Under the pieces are notes generated by a model. That model was not told the DNA's origin and searched no databases. It saw nothing but the letters and a program-made list of their open reading frames with translations. This document shows, one piece after another, positions 10,183 through 22,752 of a stretch of 64,000 nucleotides of DNA (positions are counted from its first letter, which is position 1; the number at the start of each line of letters is the position of its first letter). The DNA comes from Acanthosepion pharaonis (taxonomy: Eukaryota; Mollusca; Cephalopoda; Sepiida; Sepiidae), in the NCBI GenBank assembly GCA_903632075.3, contig CAHIKZ030001202.1, positions 4,052,501 through 4,116,500 of the forward strand, read 5' to 3'. The translations under genes and the position numbers were made by a program.

Positions 10183-10674
10183 TTTCCCTGTATATAAAAT
10201 ATATTTTATGTGTTGCACTTTATTTAGAGAAAATCTAATATTGCTATCATAATGTGGGGTACTTGATAATTGTTGAAACTTGACTAATGCATGGAATAAT
10301 AATGCAACACAAAATGTACTTAGAACAAAATGTATTGAAACAAGAAAGTGTACACAATATTTACATATAGTCTTTTGTATATTCCTGGTAAGACCGTTCC
10401 TGGAGAATGTGTTGACTGAGTCGCAGTCGGGCAGAGTCTCTGGTTGAATCTCTTGATTCCTTCCTCTCTTCCCGGTACCAACCATATTTATATGGTTGGT
10501 ACTCCACTATTCAAATTAGGTGGATCCTACCACAACAATAATAAAAATGATAAAAACATAAACAAAATAAACTAAATGAAATTGGCGAGAATATATAACC
10601 AAATACAAATTTAAAAAAGAATTAAATTCAAACGAATAAAATTTCAGAGTTCGTAGTAATGTCAGTTGGACACT
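10183..10674. other. No recognised gene
   Basis: AT-rich. The 102-codon frame at 10177-10485 (-) has no recognisable motif. Confidence 0.45.
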
Positions 10675-11180
10675 GTGAGAAAAAGAGTTCCATGATGCAA
10701 TTCATTCCGTCAAAAAGTTGGAAACCTACATCAATGCCTTGAGGAGGTAGTATTATCCTGGGTCAAGAGAGTGACTGCTGGAAGATTCTATCTTTGCCAC
10801 ACAAGCTGGAGGACACAGTGATGAATCTCAGACATTTCTTGCGACCACACCAACCCTTACAGCTGGCCATCTAACTCCTCATACTGCAACCAATTTGGTT
10901 AATATCTGTGGCGTAGTTGAGCGACAGATTAACAAAACACCAGGGATGAACTGAAGCCAAGGATTAGGGCGGCATTAAACAAGGAGACAGTGCAGAAGAG
11001 TTGACAGAGAGTCTAGAGGCCGTGGTTGAAGCCAATGGATATTTTATTGAATAAATTTATTTTTTAGTATTTCTAGATATTTTTGTGCAATTTTGGTACA
11101 TATATCTGTTAAAATGCGATGACTGTGTTATTTTTACTTTTGTGTAATTAGATAACAATTTATCCATCACACCCTGTATA
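10675..11180 (+). pseudogene. DD37D-type mariner, internally deleted copy 1
   Basis: Degenerate mariner-family element. Its start (gtgagaaaaagag, then aattcattc and gttggaaac) matches 27080-27130. It then jumps at about 10727 straight into the C-terminal half of the transposase, where frames give CLEEVV-like sequence, VTAGR, SSYCN, ELKPRIRAA and NKETVQKS. The end (atttatccatcacaccctgta at 11159-11179) is the 3' terminal repeat of the family. The HTH region and first catalytic Asp are absent. Stops and shifts are frequent. Confidence 0.8.
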
Positions 11181-11821
11181 GTTGCATAAGTATAAACAAC
11201 ATTTTAGCACAATGAACTCCTAAAGTACGAAATGCGTCAAAAATTATTTTCCCAATTTATCATATTTTCAAAGAAGCTACTAATTTATATAAGAGTCGAT
11301 AATTTAATCGATAATAAAGAATATATATGCTTCATGCCATGTGATAGATCCGGTTTATGAGTTTGTGATAATTGCTGATAGGATCTGAGTAAACAGCAAT
11401 CACCTTTTGGTTAATCAAAATCAATAGCCATCAAGAAGGTAAGGCAACGAATGAGTTATGCACCTTCAGATTGCTGAATGAAGTTTCATAAAGCCAAAGT
11501 TTCTATATTTTAATATAAAATAACGATTTGAAGAAATACATTTTTAATGGCTGCTTTGGGTGGAATTTCAGTCATTAATCTTACCTCTAGGCGCCCATTC
11601 TCTCATCGTTAGCAAATAATACCGATTTGTAATAAAAAATAAACCATCGGTAAATCTTATACATATATCACATAGCATGATAGCAGCCTAACCAATTAGG
11701 CCACCACAGCATCATTAACATTCTTTCTAATATAGCGATGTTCTTCATTTTCACCCAAACAACTGATTCATTCTCATGATAGCAGAATTCTTTTTTATAA
11801 AATACATTATCAGTTATTATA
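11181..11821. other. No recognised gene
   Basis: AT-rich DNA with no supported feature. Confidence 0.5.
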
Positions 11822-11942
11822 GTCTTACGTTCATATCATATGGAAACACCGGTTCTCCTCCGATCACGGAAGTTAATCAACGTTGAGCCTGATCTTTAAT
11901 TAGACGTTTGATCATTTGAGATTACCATGTCCTGTAAACTTG
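11822..11942 (+). pseudogene. 5S rRNA-derived pseudogene or 5S-SINE head
   Basis: About 120 bp aligns end to end with animal 5S rRNA. gtcttacgttcatatca corresponds to the 5' end, acaccggttctcctccgatcac to the loop B/helix II region (shown here in part), ggaagttaatcaacgttgagcc to the internal promoter A box, and cctgtaaactt to the 3' end. The A-box region is well kept, while the C-box region (attagacgtttgatcatttgagattacc) is eroded. It is a lone copy, so it is more likely a retrotransposed pseudogene or the head of a 5S-derived (SINE3-type) element than a functional gene. Confidence 0.8.
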
Positions 11943-12234
11943 AATGTGAGACTGGTGTAATCGATAGGAATTTTTAATCAGTGAGCTGAGTGCTAATTCC
12001 AGTCGGGGTTCTTATATTCACTTACGCGCAAATACCACAGGGAAATGTATGAATCTAATGTTTCTCTCCAAAGCTATAGGTTAAATAGTAGAATTTGTAT
12101 CAGTGATTCATTGTTATCTCCCAAACTTCCTAGAATAGAGCAATAGTTTCTACTTTTGAATAAGTTGCAAAATGTTGTTAAACCGCAAAAAAGAAATTGG
12201 TCAGTTATTATTAATATTTCCTTACTAATTACTA

Positions 12235-12340
12235 CATGTTACTTTTACTTGCTTTTTACCGCAAATCCCAGATTGCCATAAGTTAAAATTTAACGTATGG
12301 CAATCTGTGATTTTCAGTAAAAGCAATTAAAAGTAATATG
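12235..12340. repeat. 106-bp hairpin with about 53-bp arms
   Basis: catgttacttttacttgctt to gccataagttaaa is mirrored by atttaacgtatggc to aagcaattaaaagtaatatg, with almost no loop and a handful of mismatches. It looks like a fold-back MITE; the stem is longer than a usual microRNA precursor and lacks a terminal loop. Confidence 0.85.
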
Positions 12341-13624
12341 AAATAATATACCATATATCAGATTTATGTGGAAGAAAATATTTAAAATAATGAACTAAAG
12401 CTTTGTGAATACAAATACACACGCGCCCATAACGCACAAGCACACATTGCTAAAAGGAACACATATATACTTATCAATTTACTTATGTGGCTTAACATAT
12501 AGGTTGTTCTGTATCATCTCAAAATTACTACAAAAATTACAAAACCAAATAACGTCAATAATTTTTTAAAGAGTCTTTAAAATTATATGTCTATGAAAGA
12601 TTTCAAGTCAAACGAGATTTTAAGCAAGGAGAAAAAAAAAAGTAAACCATGGAATCATCTTCGGTGATTACATGGATTTTTTCATAGTTAAACCGAGTCA
12701 AACAGATGATGGACATTCGATTTATGTCTCTACAACTATCCAAAAACGAAAAGTTTCTAACTTTTCAAATGTCATTATCCCCCATCTTAAAAAGAAAACG
12801 AATTTAAGGACATAGCATCGCCTAAAAAAATTCTTCGATAAATATAATTTAACGCCGGTGAATAAAGAAAATAAAAAGAAGAAATCCCGTTCTTCCCGTG
12901 AGTTTGTGCACGAATGTGGCTGCATGTGCAGATACAGAGATAAGTGGACTAAATCAAAAGAAAATATAAGTCCAATCTTTCTGAACTGTGACTGGGAAGA
13001 AGAAAATAAATAAATGATGGAGAAGAAAATCGGGAAAATTTTATTCTGGGAAAAATTTTTTCTTGGAAGATCTTTTTGCGTTTTTTTCTTTTTACTTGGT
13101 CTAATAAGAAACTTTGGAATCTTTAATCGAATAAAATTCCTTTTGCTTTCTACCGCAAACTGCAGGTTTTGAGTGCTTCGTCCTTATAAATTTTGAAAAG
13201 TGAGAAGAGAAAGAGTTACCAACTACTTATACACACGGTCAATAAAAAAAACAGGATTACGAGAGGTAGATGTTCCAAGTTAAAAGATTATCTAAATATT
13301 TTTTTAAATTGATGGTCGGTTGTTGATGAGAGATATTAAAAAAAAAGAACATTTGATCGAGATAACACAGCTCTACATTGCAAAATTGGTTTGGTTATTT
13401 CAGGCGATTTTGATAGATTTTTTGCTGTTGAAGCAAAAAGAAATATAACTTCATATAACTTTTTTTGTTAAAAATACAACTGTTTATGTGATTTTTACTA
13501 CAATTTCGTAAGCTTTATTTGGATATTTTATTTGAGTTCCCATATATGCAGTAATTTATAATATTAAATCCATTTAATGTTTAACTACATTTATGTTTAA
13601 AATAAGAGTTAGGTGTGTAGATGA
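12341..13624. other. No recognised gene
   Basis: AT-rich DNA with many homopolymer runs. A 67-codon frame at 12722-12925 (-) is unassigned. ttgctttctaccgcaaa at 13143 resembles part of the 12.24-kb hairpin arm. Confidence 0.5.
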
Positions 13625-13700
13625 TATAATAGATACAACCTCGGAATCAGTAATCGTGGAGTCGGATTTCGAATCGCATTCACTTATATACAAATACTAT
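13625..13700 (+). repeat. Possible tRNA-SINE fragment
   Basis: Contains a B-box-like word gatttcgaatcgc near 13666. The A box is not convincing. Confidence 0.25.
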
Positions 13701-13964
13701 TTGAAAACCTGTTAATCTATATCTCTCCCACTTATGGGTTCAATAGTAGAAATTGTATCTGGCAAAATCATTGGTGCATTCAAAAAAATCTTTGGTACAA
13801 TTTTTACTCGTCAAAATATAACAAACCCAAACATGTACAAAAAGTTGATAAGATGTAAAAGCAAACCAATCAATAAAAAAGAAACTACAGTTATTTTGGC
13901 AATAAACTGGAATGTCCGATATTACATATTTTGGTAATTTATTGAATATTTGAAGAAGAAACAT

Positions 13965-14320
13965 GAAGCAACAGAAATGTTATTATACAGAAGGCTGATG
14001 AGAATACCATGAACAAAACATGTGAGCAATGACGAAGTTTTAGAGAAAATGGAAACAATATAACATAAGGAAGAGACATTTGGCATTTCTAGGGCAAATA
14101 GTGAAAGCAGGCTAGGGAAATCTCATACTCTTAGAACAAATTGAAGGCAAGAGGGACAGAGGAAAATAACACATAACCTACCTAGCTGAGATGAGTAAAT
14201 AAATGGCGGGAAAAGGTTTAGAGGTTTAGGAGAAATAATAAAAAGAAAAAAAAAAATTATTAAGAGTTAAAAAGAACAGGAAATTGTGGGGAGCCATGAT
14301 CGTCAAAGTCCCGAAGAGAC
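13965..14320 (+). pseudogene. LINE family C, C-terminal fragment
   Basis: Frames give EATEMLLYRRLMRIP, stop in place of the usual Trp, TKHVSNDEVLEKME, then a shifted and stop-broken stretch, and near the end NRKLWGAMIV. This is the C-terminal tail typical of RTE-like LINEs of molluscs (RMLRIPW..HVSNEEVL..., then RDR.LWRAMI). The same family lies at 38430-39215, 40500-40806 and 46670-47250, all on the plus strand. Confidence 0.8.
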
Positions 14321-15039
14321 AGGTTACATAGAATAAGTAATTATTTTTGTTCTTTTAAGTACCATGTCGTATCAGAACCTAGGCGATCAAAGCTCTTCAC
14401 GTTTTCCTATCTTTTGTAGCTCTAAGCAATGTTTGTCTACGTATTAATCCCTGTTAGCCCCTGTCCTGTCATCCATTCACGCAAGCTCATTAGGTAAGTT
14501 ACTTATTTTTCACCTTCTTAACTTCAATGTGACACGTGACCTCCAAATTATATTGTTCCAAAAACTTCATCTATTTCAGACTCTAAGTAAAAGTTTCAAA
14601 TTTGTTCCCATTGCTAATATTCACGTAACATTTATTGTAAACAATAACGCCTTAAAACGTGTTGGATATTAGTTCACCAGCTTCTTGGTCTTATGCTATT
14701 TCAATTGCAGCATGTGTTTAAATTCAGTATATTCTAATATGATATCTATATATAAAACAACAGTTATTTTATTAATAAACAGAACAGAACTTGAAAGGAA
14801 CACACTATTGTGTTACGGAGCAGTATGTTTAGCAGGTGGACATGTTTTGTGTCTCTCTCATAAAATGTTTGCTCTTACATAAGGTATTGTTGATTTTTGG
14901 GAGGTTTCATTCAAATTGATGTTTTCCTTTTTACGATAAATAGGAACATTGTTTTGTCTGTTAACGTTCATATTATAAAGTCTAGATATGCTATCCTGAA
15001 ACCTTTTATTTCTATTTGTGACAAATTTGTTGTGAAAAA
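14321..15039. other. No recognised gene
   Basis: AT-rich; overlapping short frames on both strands at 14685-15121 have no known motif. Confidence 0.45.
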
Positions 15040-15535
15040 AGAGAGCTACAAGAGCTTTTGCTACAAAAGCATTAAATTTGGTAAATATACTTAACAAAAC
15101 AGCACAAAAACTAGGTGTCATACTTGTGCTAAATGCAATATTAAGTCGATTGGTTTTGGAATTCCATTAATATGGTGAAATAGACACACATACTCACAGA
15201 CAAAACAAAATAAAGGTAATGATAGCTATTTTTATTCTTATTGTCAGTTGTATTCAGTCGTGTCAGTTGTAAGGGAAAACCAATGGCAAAAAAGGCTTTG
15301 AGCATTTTTAGAATCACAAACAAACTGTGTATCAAATAACAAAAACCACATCACTTGAGGACTACCAAGTGCAGCAACAACTAAAATGGATAGCACATGT
15401 AACTCGAAGGAAAAAATAATAAAATAATCAACATGTTGGAATTCCACACTACTTCAATAAAAGGTTAGTAAGGCTAGTGGACTTGGGAAACCTATTTTCC
15501 AAAAACATATTTTAAGTGAAAAGACTGGAACCCGT
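15040..15535 (+). pseudogene. LINE family F tail fragment
   Basis: The frame at 15290-15422 reads GFEHF, stop, NHKQTVYQITKTTSLED then YQVQQQLKWIAHVTRR, and shifted sequence continues with TSIKRLVRLVDLG-like text. It matches the minus-strand copy at 3380-3625. The same frame extends upstream to about 15045 with further stops (KTAQKLGVILVLNAILS), which may belong to the same element but is less certain. A mariner fragment starts 4 bases after it, so one has interrupted the other. Confidence 0.6.
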
Positions 15536-15538
15536 GCA

Positions 15539-15724
15539 TATTATGTGTGGGGCCCAGTTGAGCGAGAGACCATCAAAACTCCTTGTAGTACCAGAGATGA
15601 ACTGAAGACAAGGATTATAACAGGCTTCACCAATTTAAACAAGGAGACTGTCCAGAAGAGATGCAGGAGATTCCGAAGTCATTTGGAGGTCGTGGTTAAA
15701 GCCAATGAAGATTATATTGGATAA
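15539..15724 (+). pseudogene. DD37D-type mariner transposase, C-terminal 61 codons
   Basis: Uninterrupted frame YYVWGPVERE, IKTPCSTRDELKTRI, NLNKETVQKRCRRFRS, VVKANEDY, then a TAA stop. It is the cleanest copy in the window of the family also seen at 10675 and 27060, and covers only the segment after the third catalytic position. 3' untranslated sequence continues to about 15840 as in the other copies. The transposase is 5'-truncated where the LINE F sequence ends. Confidence 0.85.
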
Positions 15725-15994
15725 ATTTAATCTTTAGTATTTCAAGACATTTTTGTGTAATTTTGATAAATATATCTGCTAAAATGAGATTTTAGTGCTA
15801 TTTTTACTTTTGCGTAATTTAGACGACAATGTATCCGTATGTATACTTTGTATAGAAATAATAGATTTTTTGTTTATTAATCCGACATATTTTAATTTTA
15901 TTAAACCTTATTTTTTTAGCGGATACGCATATTTGAAACAGTATTTTATTTCGTTTACAAACCTGGACATTGGAGAAACCTTATGAAAAGTTAA

Positions 15995-17425
<1,431 letters not shown>

Positions 17426-17504
<79 letters not shown>
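17426..17504. repeat. (TA)n microsatellite
   Basis: A 79-bp TA tract at the right side of the Tc1 block. Confidence 0.97.
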
Positions 17505-17508
<4 letters not shown>

Positions 17509-19047
17509 ATAGTATAACAGTTATCGAAACGGCAAGTAGAATCGGCGTGTCAACTTCAAATTCCGGTCGAGTTCTGCGATGATTTAAATAAGAGAGTATA
17601 CTTCACTATCTAGCCTTCCTCGGCAATGAATGTAAGAGAACGTCTGCTTTTAAAACCTGTCAGCAATTTCATCCATCAATTTGCTAAAGAAACTCTACTA
17701 TCGACAGCAAACGTGGTGAATCTGTGATCCTATACTCAACAAGTTAGTCTTATTTTCACTAAGGAAGTGGATTTATAACTAAAGACCTGTTTCTTTTAAC
17801 AGAGTACTATGTCGACATTCACATCCTCTTATTATTATAATGAGTTCCATGGTCATTGGGTGCGCCATTCTTTTCTGTCTATGCTAAAAAGTTAGTACTG
17901 GATAGTTTCAGAGTTGTATGTGCTCTTATGGGATAGTTCAACAAAGATATGCGCCTTGAAAATGCTCATTGTTTACCAATTAATTGAGTCCATCTACTAG
18001 TGGACTTCGCGCAGTTTGTGTTCAATTTTGACGTGAAGTTTTATGAGGGTTTATTGAAACCGCCACGCGATTTTTATTGGATTTCTGAATAGCAAGAGAA
18101 TTCCAATTCCTGTCGAAAAGCATGATGACTAATGAACTTATTCATGAGAACCGTCCTTAAATAATGCATTAGCTATTTGATATGTTCGGAACGGTGTCTG
18201 CTAAGAGACTCACATCCGAGAACTTTATAAAATGCGATGTCAGAATAGCTATTGCTTTGTAGCTTGCAATAATCTCAGCATTGCCAGGGAAATTACAAAT
18301 TCATCTAATAAATGACATTATTCATTAATAAAAAACAAATGCTGTGAGATTAACTAATCTTTCATTATCATACATACAATAGCTGCTTATAGGGTTAATC
18401 CATACTGATTTACATAAGTTTTCGTAATCCCAATTCAGAACGTTTAGATATAGTTATAGATACTGAGGGTGAAATTGGAATCCACAAGCCGTGTGGACCA
18501 CTAACCTTTGTATTGATACCCTTGGAAAAAACATGAATCAGTTTCTTCTCTCCAATCTCCGGGATAAATAGCAGGGCAAACTGGTACCTATAGCTTTTTG
18601 TGGTAGGCAGCGTAGAGGAAAGGCTACACATAATTCCAAACCCTGATGAAGGCAACGGGAAACTGATCTACTATTCTCGCAATGATTCATAGATAATGAA
18701 AAAAACAAATCCACAGAAAGTTATTATCGCTTATGTCCTGAAGTGAGATAGTGTTACAAATATTACAATTTGGTATCAATTCCTCTTCCTCGCTAAAAGT
18801 TATATCTCTTCAGTACGTAGCTGACCCTCATTTCACAAAGTTTTTTTTTATAATATTGAATACATATAAACTTTACATTAATATTATTGTTTTGGAAAAG
18901 ACAGTGGATTGTTTCCATGTTGATTCTGTTGCATTCTTATTTATCCATTTCCTAAACTGATGCCACCATTCTGCCTCGACTTTGCATTGAGGAAAACGTG
19001 ATGGTTTCATTCATTTTTTAAACGGCATTATTGAGAAATGAACACAA
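17505..19047. other. No recognised gene
   Basis: The largest feature is an 81-codon frame at 18410-18655 (-), unassigned. The segment around 18635 (ctgatgaaggcaacgggaaa) was checked for a hammerhead ribozyme and rejected. Confidence 0.5.
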
Positions 19048-19115
19048 ACTAACTGAGTCGGAATTTAAACTCGGCCCACCCATTCCATATTCCACCATAT
19101 TAAGCATTTGTTAAT
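19048..19115 (-). repeat. Possible tRNA-SINE fragment
   Basis: B-box-like cgagtttaaattccg on the minus strand; the rest is degraded. Confidence 0.3.
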
Positions 19116-19264
19116 TCTATTTACTGTACTGTAGCATACAAAATCCAAAATTAGTTTTTTTCACGTTTATGGTCCTCCCGTAATTAGAATATCGATCGTA
19201 AAGTAAATTCTTGCTCGTTAGTATTAATAAAATGTTGTAGGTACTTACAAAATATCTGATAATC

Positions 19265-19268
<4 letters not shown>

Positions 19269-19300
<32 letters not shown>
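19269..19300. repeat. (GA)n microsatellite
   Basis: Pure GA tract of about 32 bp. Confidence 0.95.
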
Positions 19301-19303
<3 letters not shown>

Positions 19304-20118
19304 TAAGAGTGAGAGACAGTTCTAATTCTTCAAAGAGAGAGTGTGAAATTTAGATGCCTAATTATCAATCTCATCTTGATTGATATAAAATTATTAAAAA
19401 TATTTTACAATAGCCGAGTGATTCTTAATATCTAATCAAATTATGTAGAATCTCTAAAGACTAGATTATTAAAGATGCTACTGGAACAATGTGGAAGAAT
19501 TTAATAGAGAATTTAAATTGGTCTGTAAGAATTTGGCTCGCAGATATCGGAGACAGTAAAAGAATTGAAAGCAATTAGTGTAAGTGAAGAAAAAAAAAAG
19601 TTAGTTTTATTTTATGGCGCTCTAACATTATTTAATTGTAAGGAAAAATATCCAACGGCGGCTGAAGTAAAGATCCAATTTTTACACGCTGTTGGAATCC
19701 TGGGGCAAAATCTACTTTAAGAAACATCTGTTCCCCAAAATACAGAAAGTAGTGAGGAAATAATCAGAAAAATTTGCCAATATCAGCTGAAAGGTTAAAG
19801 GTCGTGATTAAACAAGTTTCGTCAGTTTTTTTGTTTGTTTTTTTTTCAGTCGACATCACCAAAAGGCTAATTAGATCAAAAGTTATAATAAAAATGTCGT
19901 GATATTTGGAAAGATCTCTTCCAGGCGAAAATTTATTTGACACTTTCATTTACCAATGTATAATCTCTTACTTTAAGAATATAACATAATTGGTATTAAA
20001 TGAAAAAGAAATATTTCCTTTGGTCATATTAGTTGTTTAGCTTGATCGAGATATAAAATTAGAACGAAAATATTTTTATTCATTTTTTGATACACTGATG
20101 CACAAATACAGAGTAAAT

Positions 20119-20121
<3 letters not shown>
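19301..20121. other. No recognised gene
   Basis: AT-rich DNA with no supported feature. Confidence 0.5.

Positions 20122-20151
<30 letters not shown>
20122..20151. repeat. (GA)n microsatellite
   Basis: Pure GA tract of about 30 bp. Confidence 0.95.
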
Positions 20152-20156
<5 letters not shown>

Positions 20157-20287
20157 AGAAAGAGACGGAAATAATGTGTGCTGTACATCAATAAATCAGT
20201 TACCTAATGATGAGAAAAGCAATTATGTCACATAGTTCATTTATATTCATCGATCATGCTACAACATATACACAAACACGAACGCAA

Positions 20288-20293
<6 letters not shown>

Positions 20294-20362
<69 letters not shown>
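20294..20362. repeat. (TA)n microsatellite
   Basis: TA tract preceded by a short CA run and followed directly by repeat H. Confidence 0.95.
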
Positions 20363-20365
<3 letters not shown>

Positions 20366-20412
20366 GGGCAGCGATCCCTCCTCTATAAAAGTTTCATTAA
20401 AGATGACTGACA
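20363..20412 (+). repeat. Dispersed repeat H, copy 1
   Basis: A 49-bp block ttgggcagcgatccctcc to aagatgactgaca follows the (TA)n tract. It recurs at 59593-59641 with about two differences, again after (TA)n. It contains a TATA-box-like ctataaaag. Beyond it, aacacgg/ccgtgtt can fold at about 20427-20455, a feature not shared by copy 2. Confidence 0.85.
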
Positions 20413-20690
20413 ACAATATCCATTATGAACACGGCCACAACGTGCTGACCGTGTTTGGCAATTAAAAACATTCCCATCCTTATATATAGATATAAAAATA
20501 TATATGTTCAGCAAAAAAAAGAAACGTTGAAAATGGTTAATAAATTTACAGAATGTGCTTGGATCTGCCGATCATTTTAACAGTTTTTGCACAATCTATG
20601 TCCAAAAGAGAAATTACTTGTACGAATGCAAGAAAAAGTAATATGAAGCTTAATCGCAATGCCGTGTCAGTATTTTTAGTATGAAAACTA

Positions 20691-20691
<1 letters not shown>

Positions 20692-20745
<54 letters not shown>
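20692..20745. repeat. (TA)n microsatellite
   Basis: TA tract just upstream of the LINE A fragment. Confidence 0.95.
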
Positions 20746-20747
<2 letters not shown>

Positions 20748-20789
20748 TCTGGTGCTCCCGCTGTTCATCTCGAAGTCCTCGAAAAATCC

Positions 20790-21110
20790 AGAGGCGGATA
20801 TGCAAACTTGGTTGGACCTGATCTGGAATCCGGCCTGCAGTCGCTATCTCGCAGGCATGTTCTGGCTTCGCTCAGTCTGTTCTACAATTACTTTCATGGC
20901 AACTGCTTTCTTTCGCTGGTTCCTAAACTGCATGAATTTAAGCGTGCTACTAGGTTGGCATCTCGGTCCCACCATTTCACTGTCAAAACGTCTAAATGCA
21001 GCCATCTCTTCTACACCAGCAGCTACGAATCTCGCGTCTCCCATCAATGGAACTCCCTTTCTATCACTTAATTCCTTGATAGCTATAATCTTCAAATAAT
21101 CAAAAGTAAT
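20790..21110 (+). pseudogene. LINE family A, C-terminal fragment
   Basis: Frame reads LESGLQSLSRRHVLASLSLF, YFHG, FLSLVPKLHEFKRATRLASR, HHFTV, then WNSLSIT and, shifted, DSYNLQIIKSNVN. This is the segment after the RT thumb up to near the C-terminus. It is 5'-truncated close to the (TA)n tract, and a tRNA-SINE follows at 21120. A premature stop after SLSIT and frame changes make it nonfunctional. Confidence 0.85.
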
Positions 21111-21117
21111 GTCAATC

Positions 21118-21248
21118 TACCGTGCGCCGAAGGCTTAATGGTTAGAATCTCCAACTGACACCAGTTCAGTTGGGTTTCGACCCTAGCTGGAGGCAACCGG
21201 ATGTCTAGCCACACTGATGATCTGCAAAACAGTCTGTCTGTGGATGAC
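21118..21248 (+). repeat. tRNA-derived SINE
   Basis: A-box-like ggcttaatggttagaatc at about 21133 and B-box-like gggtttcgaccctag at about 21172. It ends at the (TA)n(TG)n tract at 21250. Confidence 0.65.
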
Positions 21249-21249
21249 G

Positions 21250-21287
<38 letters not shown>
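21250..21287. repeat. (TA)n(TG)n microsatellite
   Basis: Compound tract forming the tail of the SINE. Confidence 0.95.
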
Positions 21288-21558
21288 ATCTGTGTGTGAT
21301 AAAATTTGTTTTTATATATATGACATAATTATGGGTTAAAGTGCTCAAAAACATGGATAGACCACATGGCCTGGCGGTTGTGTTTAGTCCGAAACAGACT
21401 GTTGCCTCTGTTTGTTGACTTCAGTGTCCACTTACGCCGTAGCAGGTTCGAATGACAACAATGTCATTACTTTGTACGATAATAATGAATTGGTATGTTT
21501 CCGTCAAAGTCAAGTAATACGAAACTGCTGGAAATATATAATCCAAAAATGTAGTTCC

Positions 21559-21583
21559 ATATATATATATATATATATATATA
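21559..21583. repeat. (TA)n microsatellite
   Basis: Short TA tract of 25 bp. Confidence 0.95.
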
Positions 21584-22686
21584 ATCTTCTAATTATAAGG
21601 TGACAAATAAAATCTAGCTGATAATTAAAAAATAACTATTTTTCAATACGTTTATTTCGATTTTGATTTAGTTCGATTCGAGATTTCAAAAAAATACCCC
21701 CTGAAGAATGCAGAATACTACTACGCCCGAAGCGTCGGGAATGTGACAGTGAAGGTGAGGACAACATCTCAAACAATGCAAACAGTTACAATACCTCATC
21801 TCAGTTATATAGACAGATTGATTCTGTTGCGCTAGCGTCTTCTCGCCGGTCCAATAATCATGTCGGTTCAAGATGATGAATAATCGGAGCGACCAATCAT
21901 CGATAAAATACGAGAATGGGTGGGAAAAAAATCATAATTCGTAATTTCATGCATGAGAAACGCCGACGAATGATCCATTATTTCTTGAGTATTCTCATGG
22001 AAATTTGAACAAACATTACTATGATGAGGATATTGTCTCTTGGGTTTTGACACTCGATTAAAAACACGGGAATTATATGCCCTGATCTTCCTGAGAAGAC
22101 TAATATTACCCTAACATTCCTCTCTAGAATCATCACAAATGTATTATGAAAAAGAACGCACAGGTCTTCTACTTGTTAAAAGTTAAAGATACATTTTATA
22201 TTAAATCCCAAACGTCTGGAGGTATACCTTCAAAACACCTTTTGTATATTATCTTGATAAGTTGCCTTTCTTTCAGTAATAATGTTAAAGAATAATAGAA
22301 ATAAAAATGCCTGGTCCTCTTTAGAACTCGTTGTGACTTTGGTTGCATTATTAGCTTGTATTCTAAATAATACAATTATGAGAATAATAAATTATGAGAC
22401 AATAGAAACTGAAAGAATATTGAGATCATTAATAATCCAGAGGTTGTAAAGATTTACTGTCATAAGTGTCCATCGAGAAAAGTATCAGCGTTCTTTATTG
22501 GTTAAAATATTTCCAAAATTGTATTTACTATCTGGACGTAGTTTGGAGCAAACAGATATTTTAAAATTGAAAATTAAAGTTTACAGAATAGTTTTTGAGA
22601 GAAAACTCTTTTCAAATAAATTTTAAAGGTCTGTAGAGCATAATCCACAAGAAAACATTTGTAAATTGAACATTTTGCTGCATAAA
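21584..22686. other. No recognised gene
   Basis: AT-rich unique-looking DNA; two 61-codon frames on the minus strand at 21686-22053 lack motifs. Confidence 0.5.
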
Positions 22687-22752
22687 CAAATGTGTGAAGT
22701 TTCCAAAGATTGTTTCCAAAGATTGTTTCCAGGGATTATTTCCAAAGATTGT
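22687..22752. repeat. Short tandem repeat, unit tttccaaagattg
   Basis: Four partial units of about 13-14 bp: tttccaaagattg, tttccaaagattg, tttccagggatta, tttccaaagattg. Confidence 0.85.

Noticed and set aside
18630..18670. Hammerhead ribozyme core (ctgatga ... gaaac)
   Set aside because: The bases between the two core words cannot form stem II, and no cleavage-site stem was found.
20844..21095. 83-codon minus frame
   Set aside because: Antisense to the plus-strand LINE A tail.
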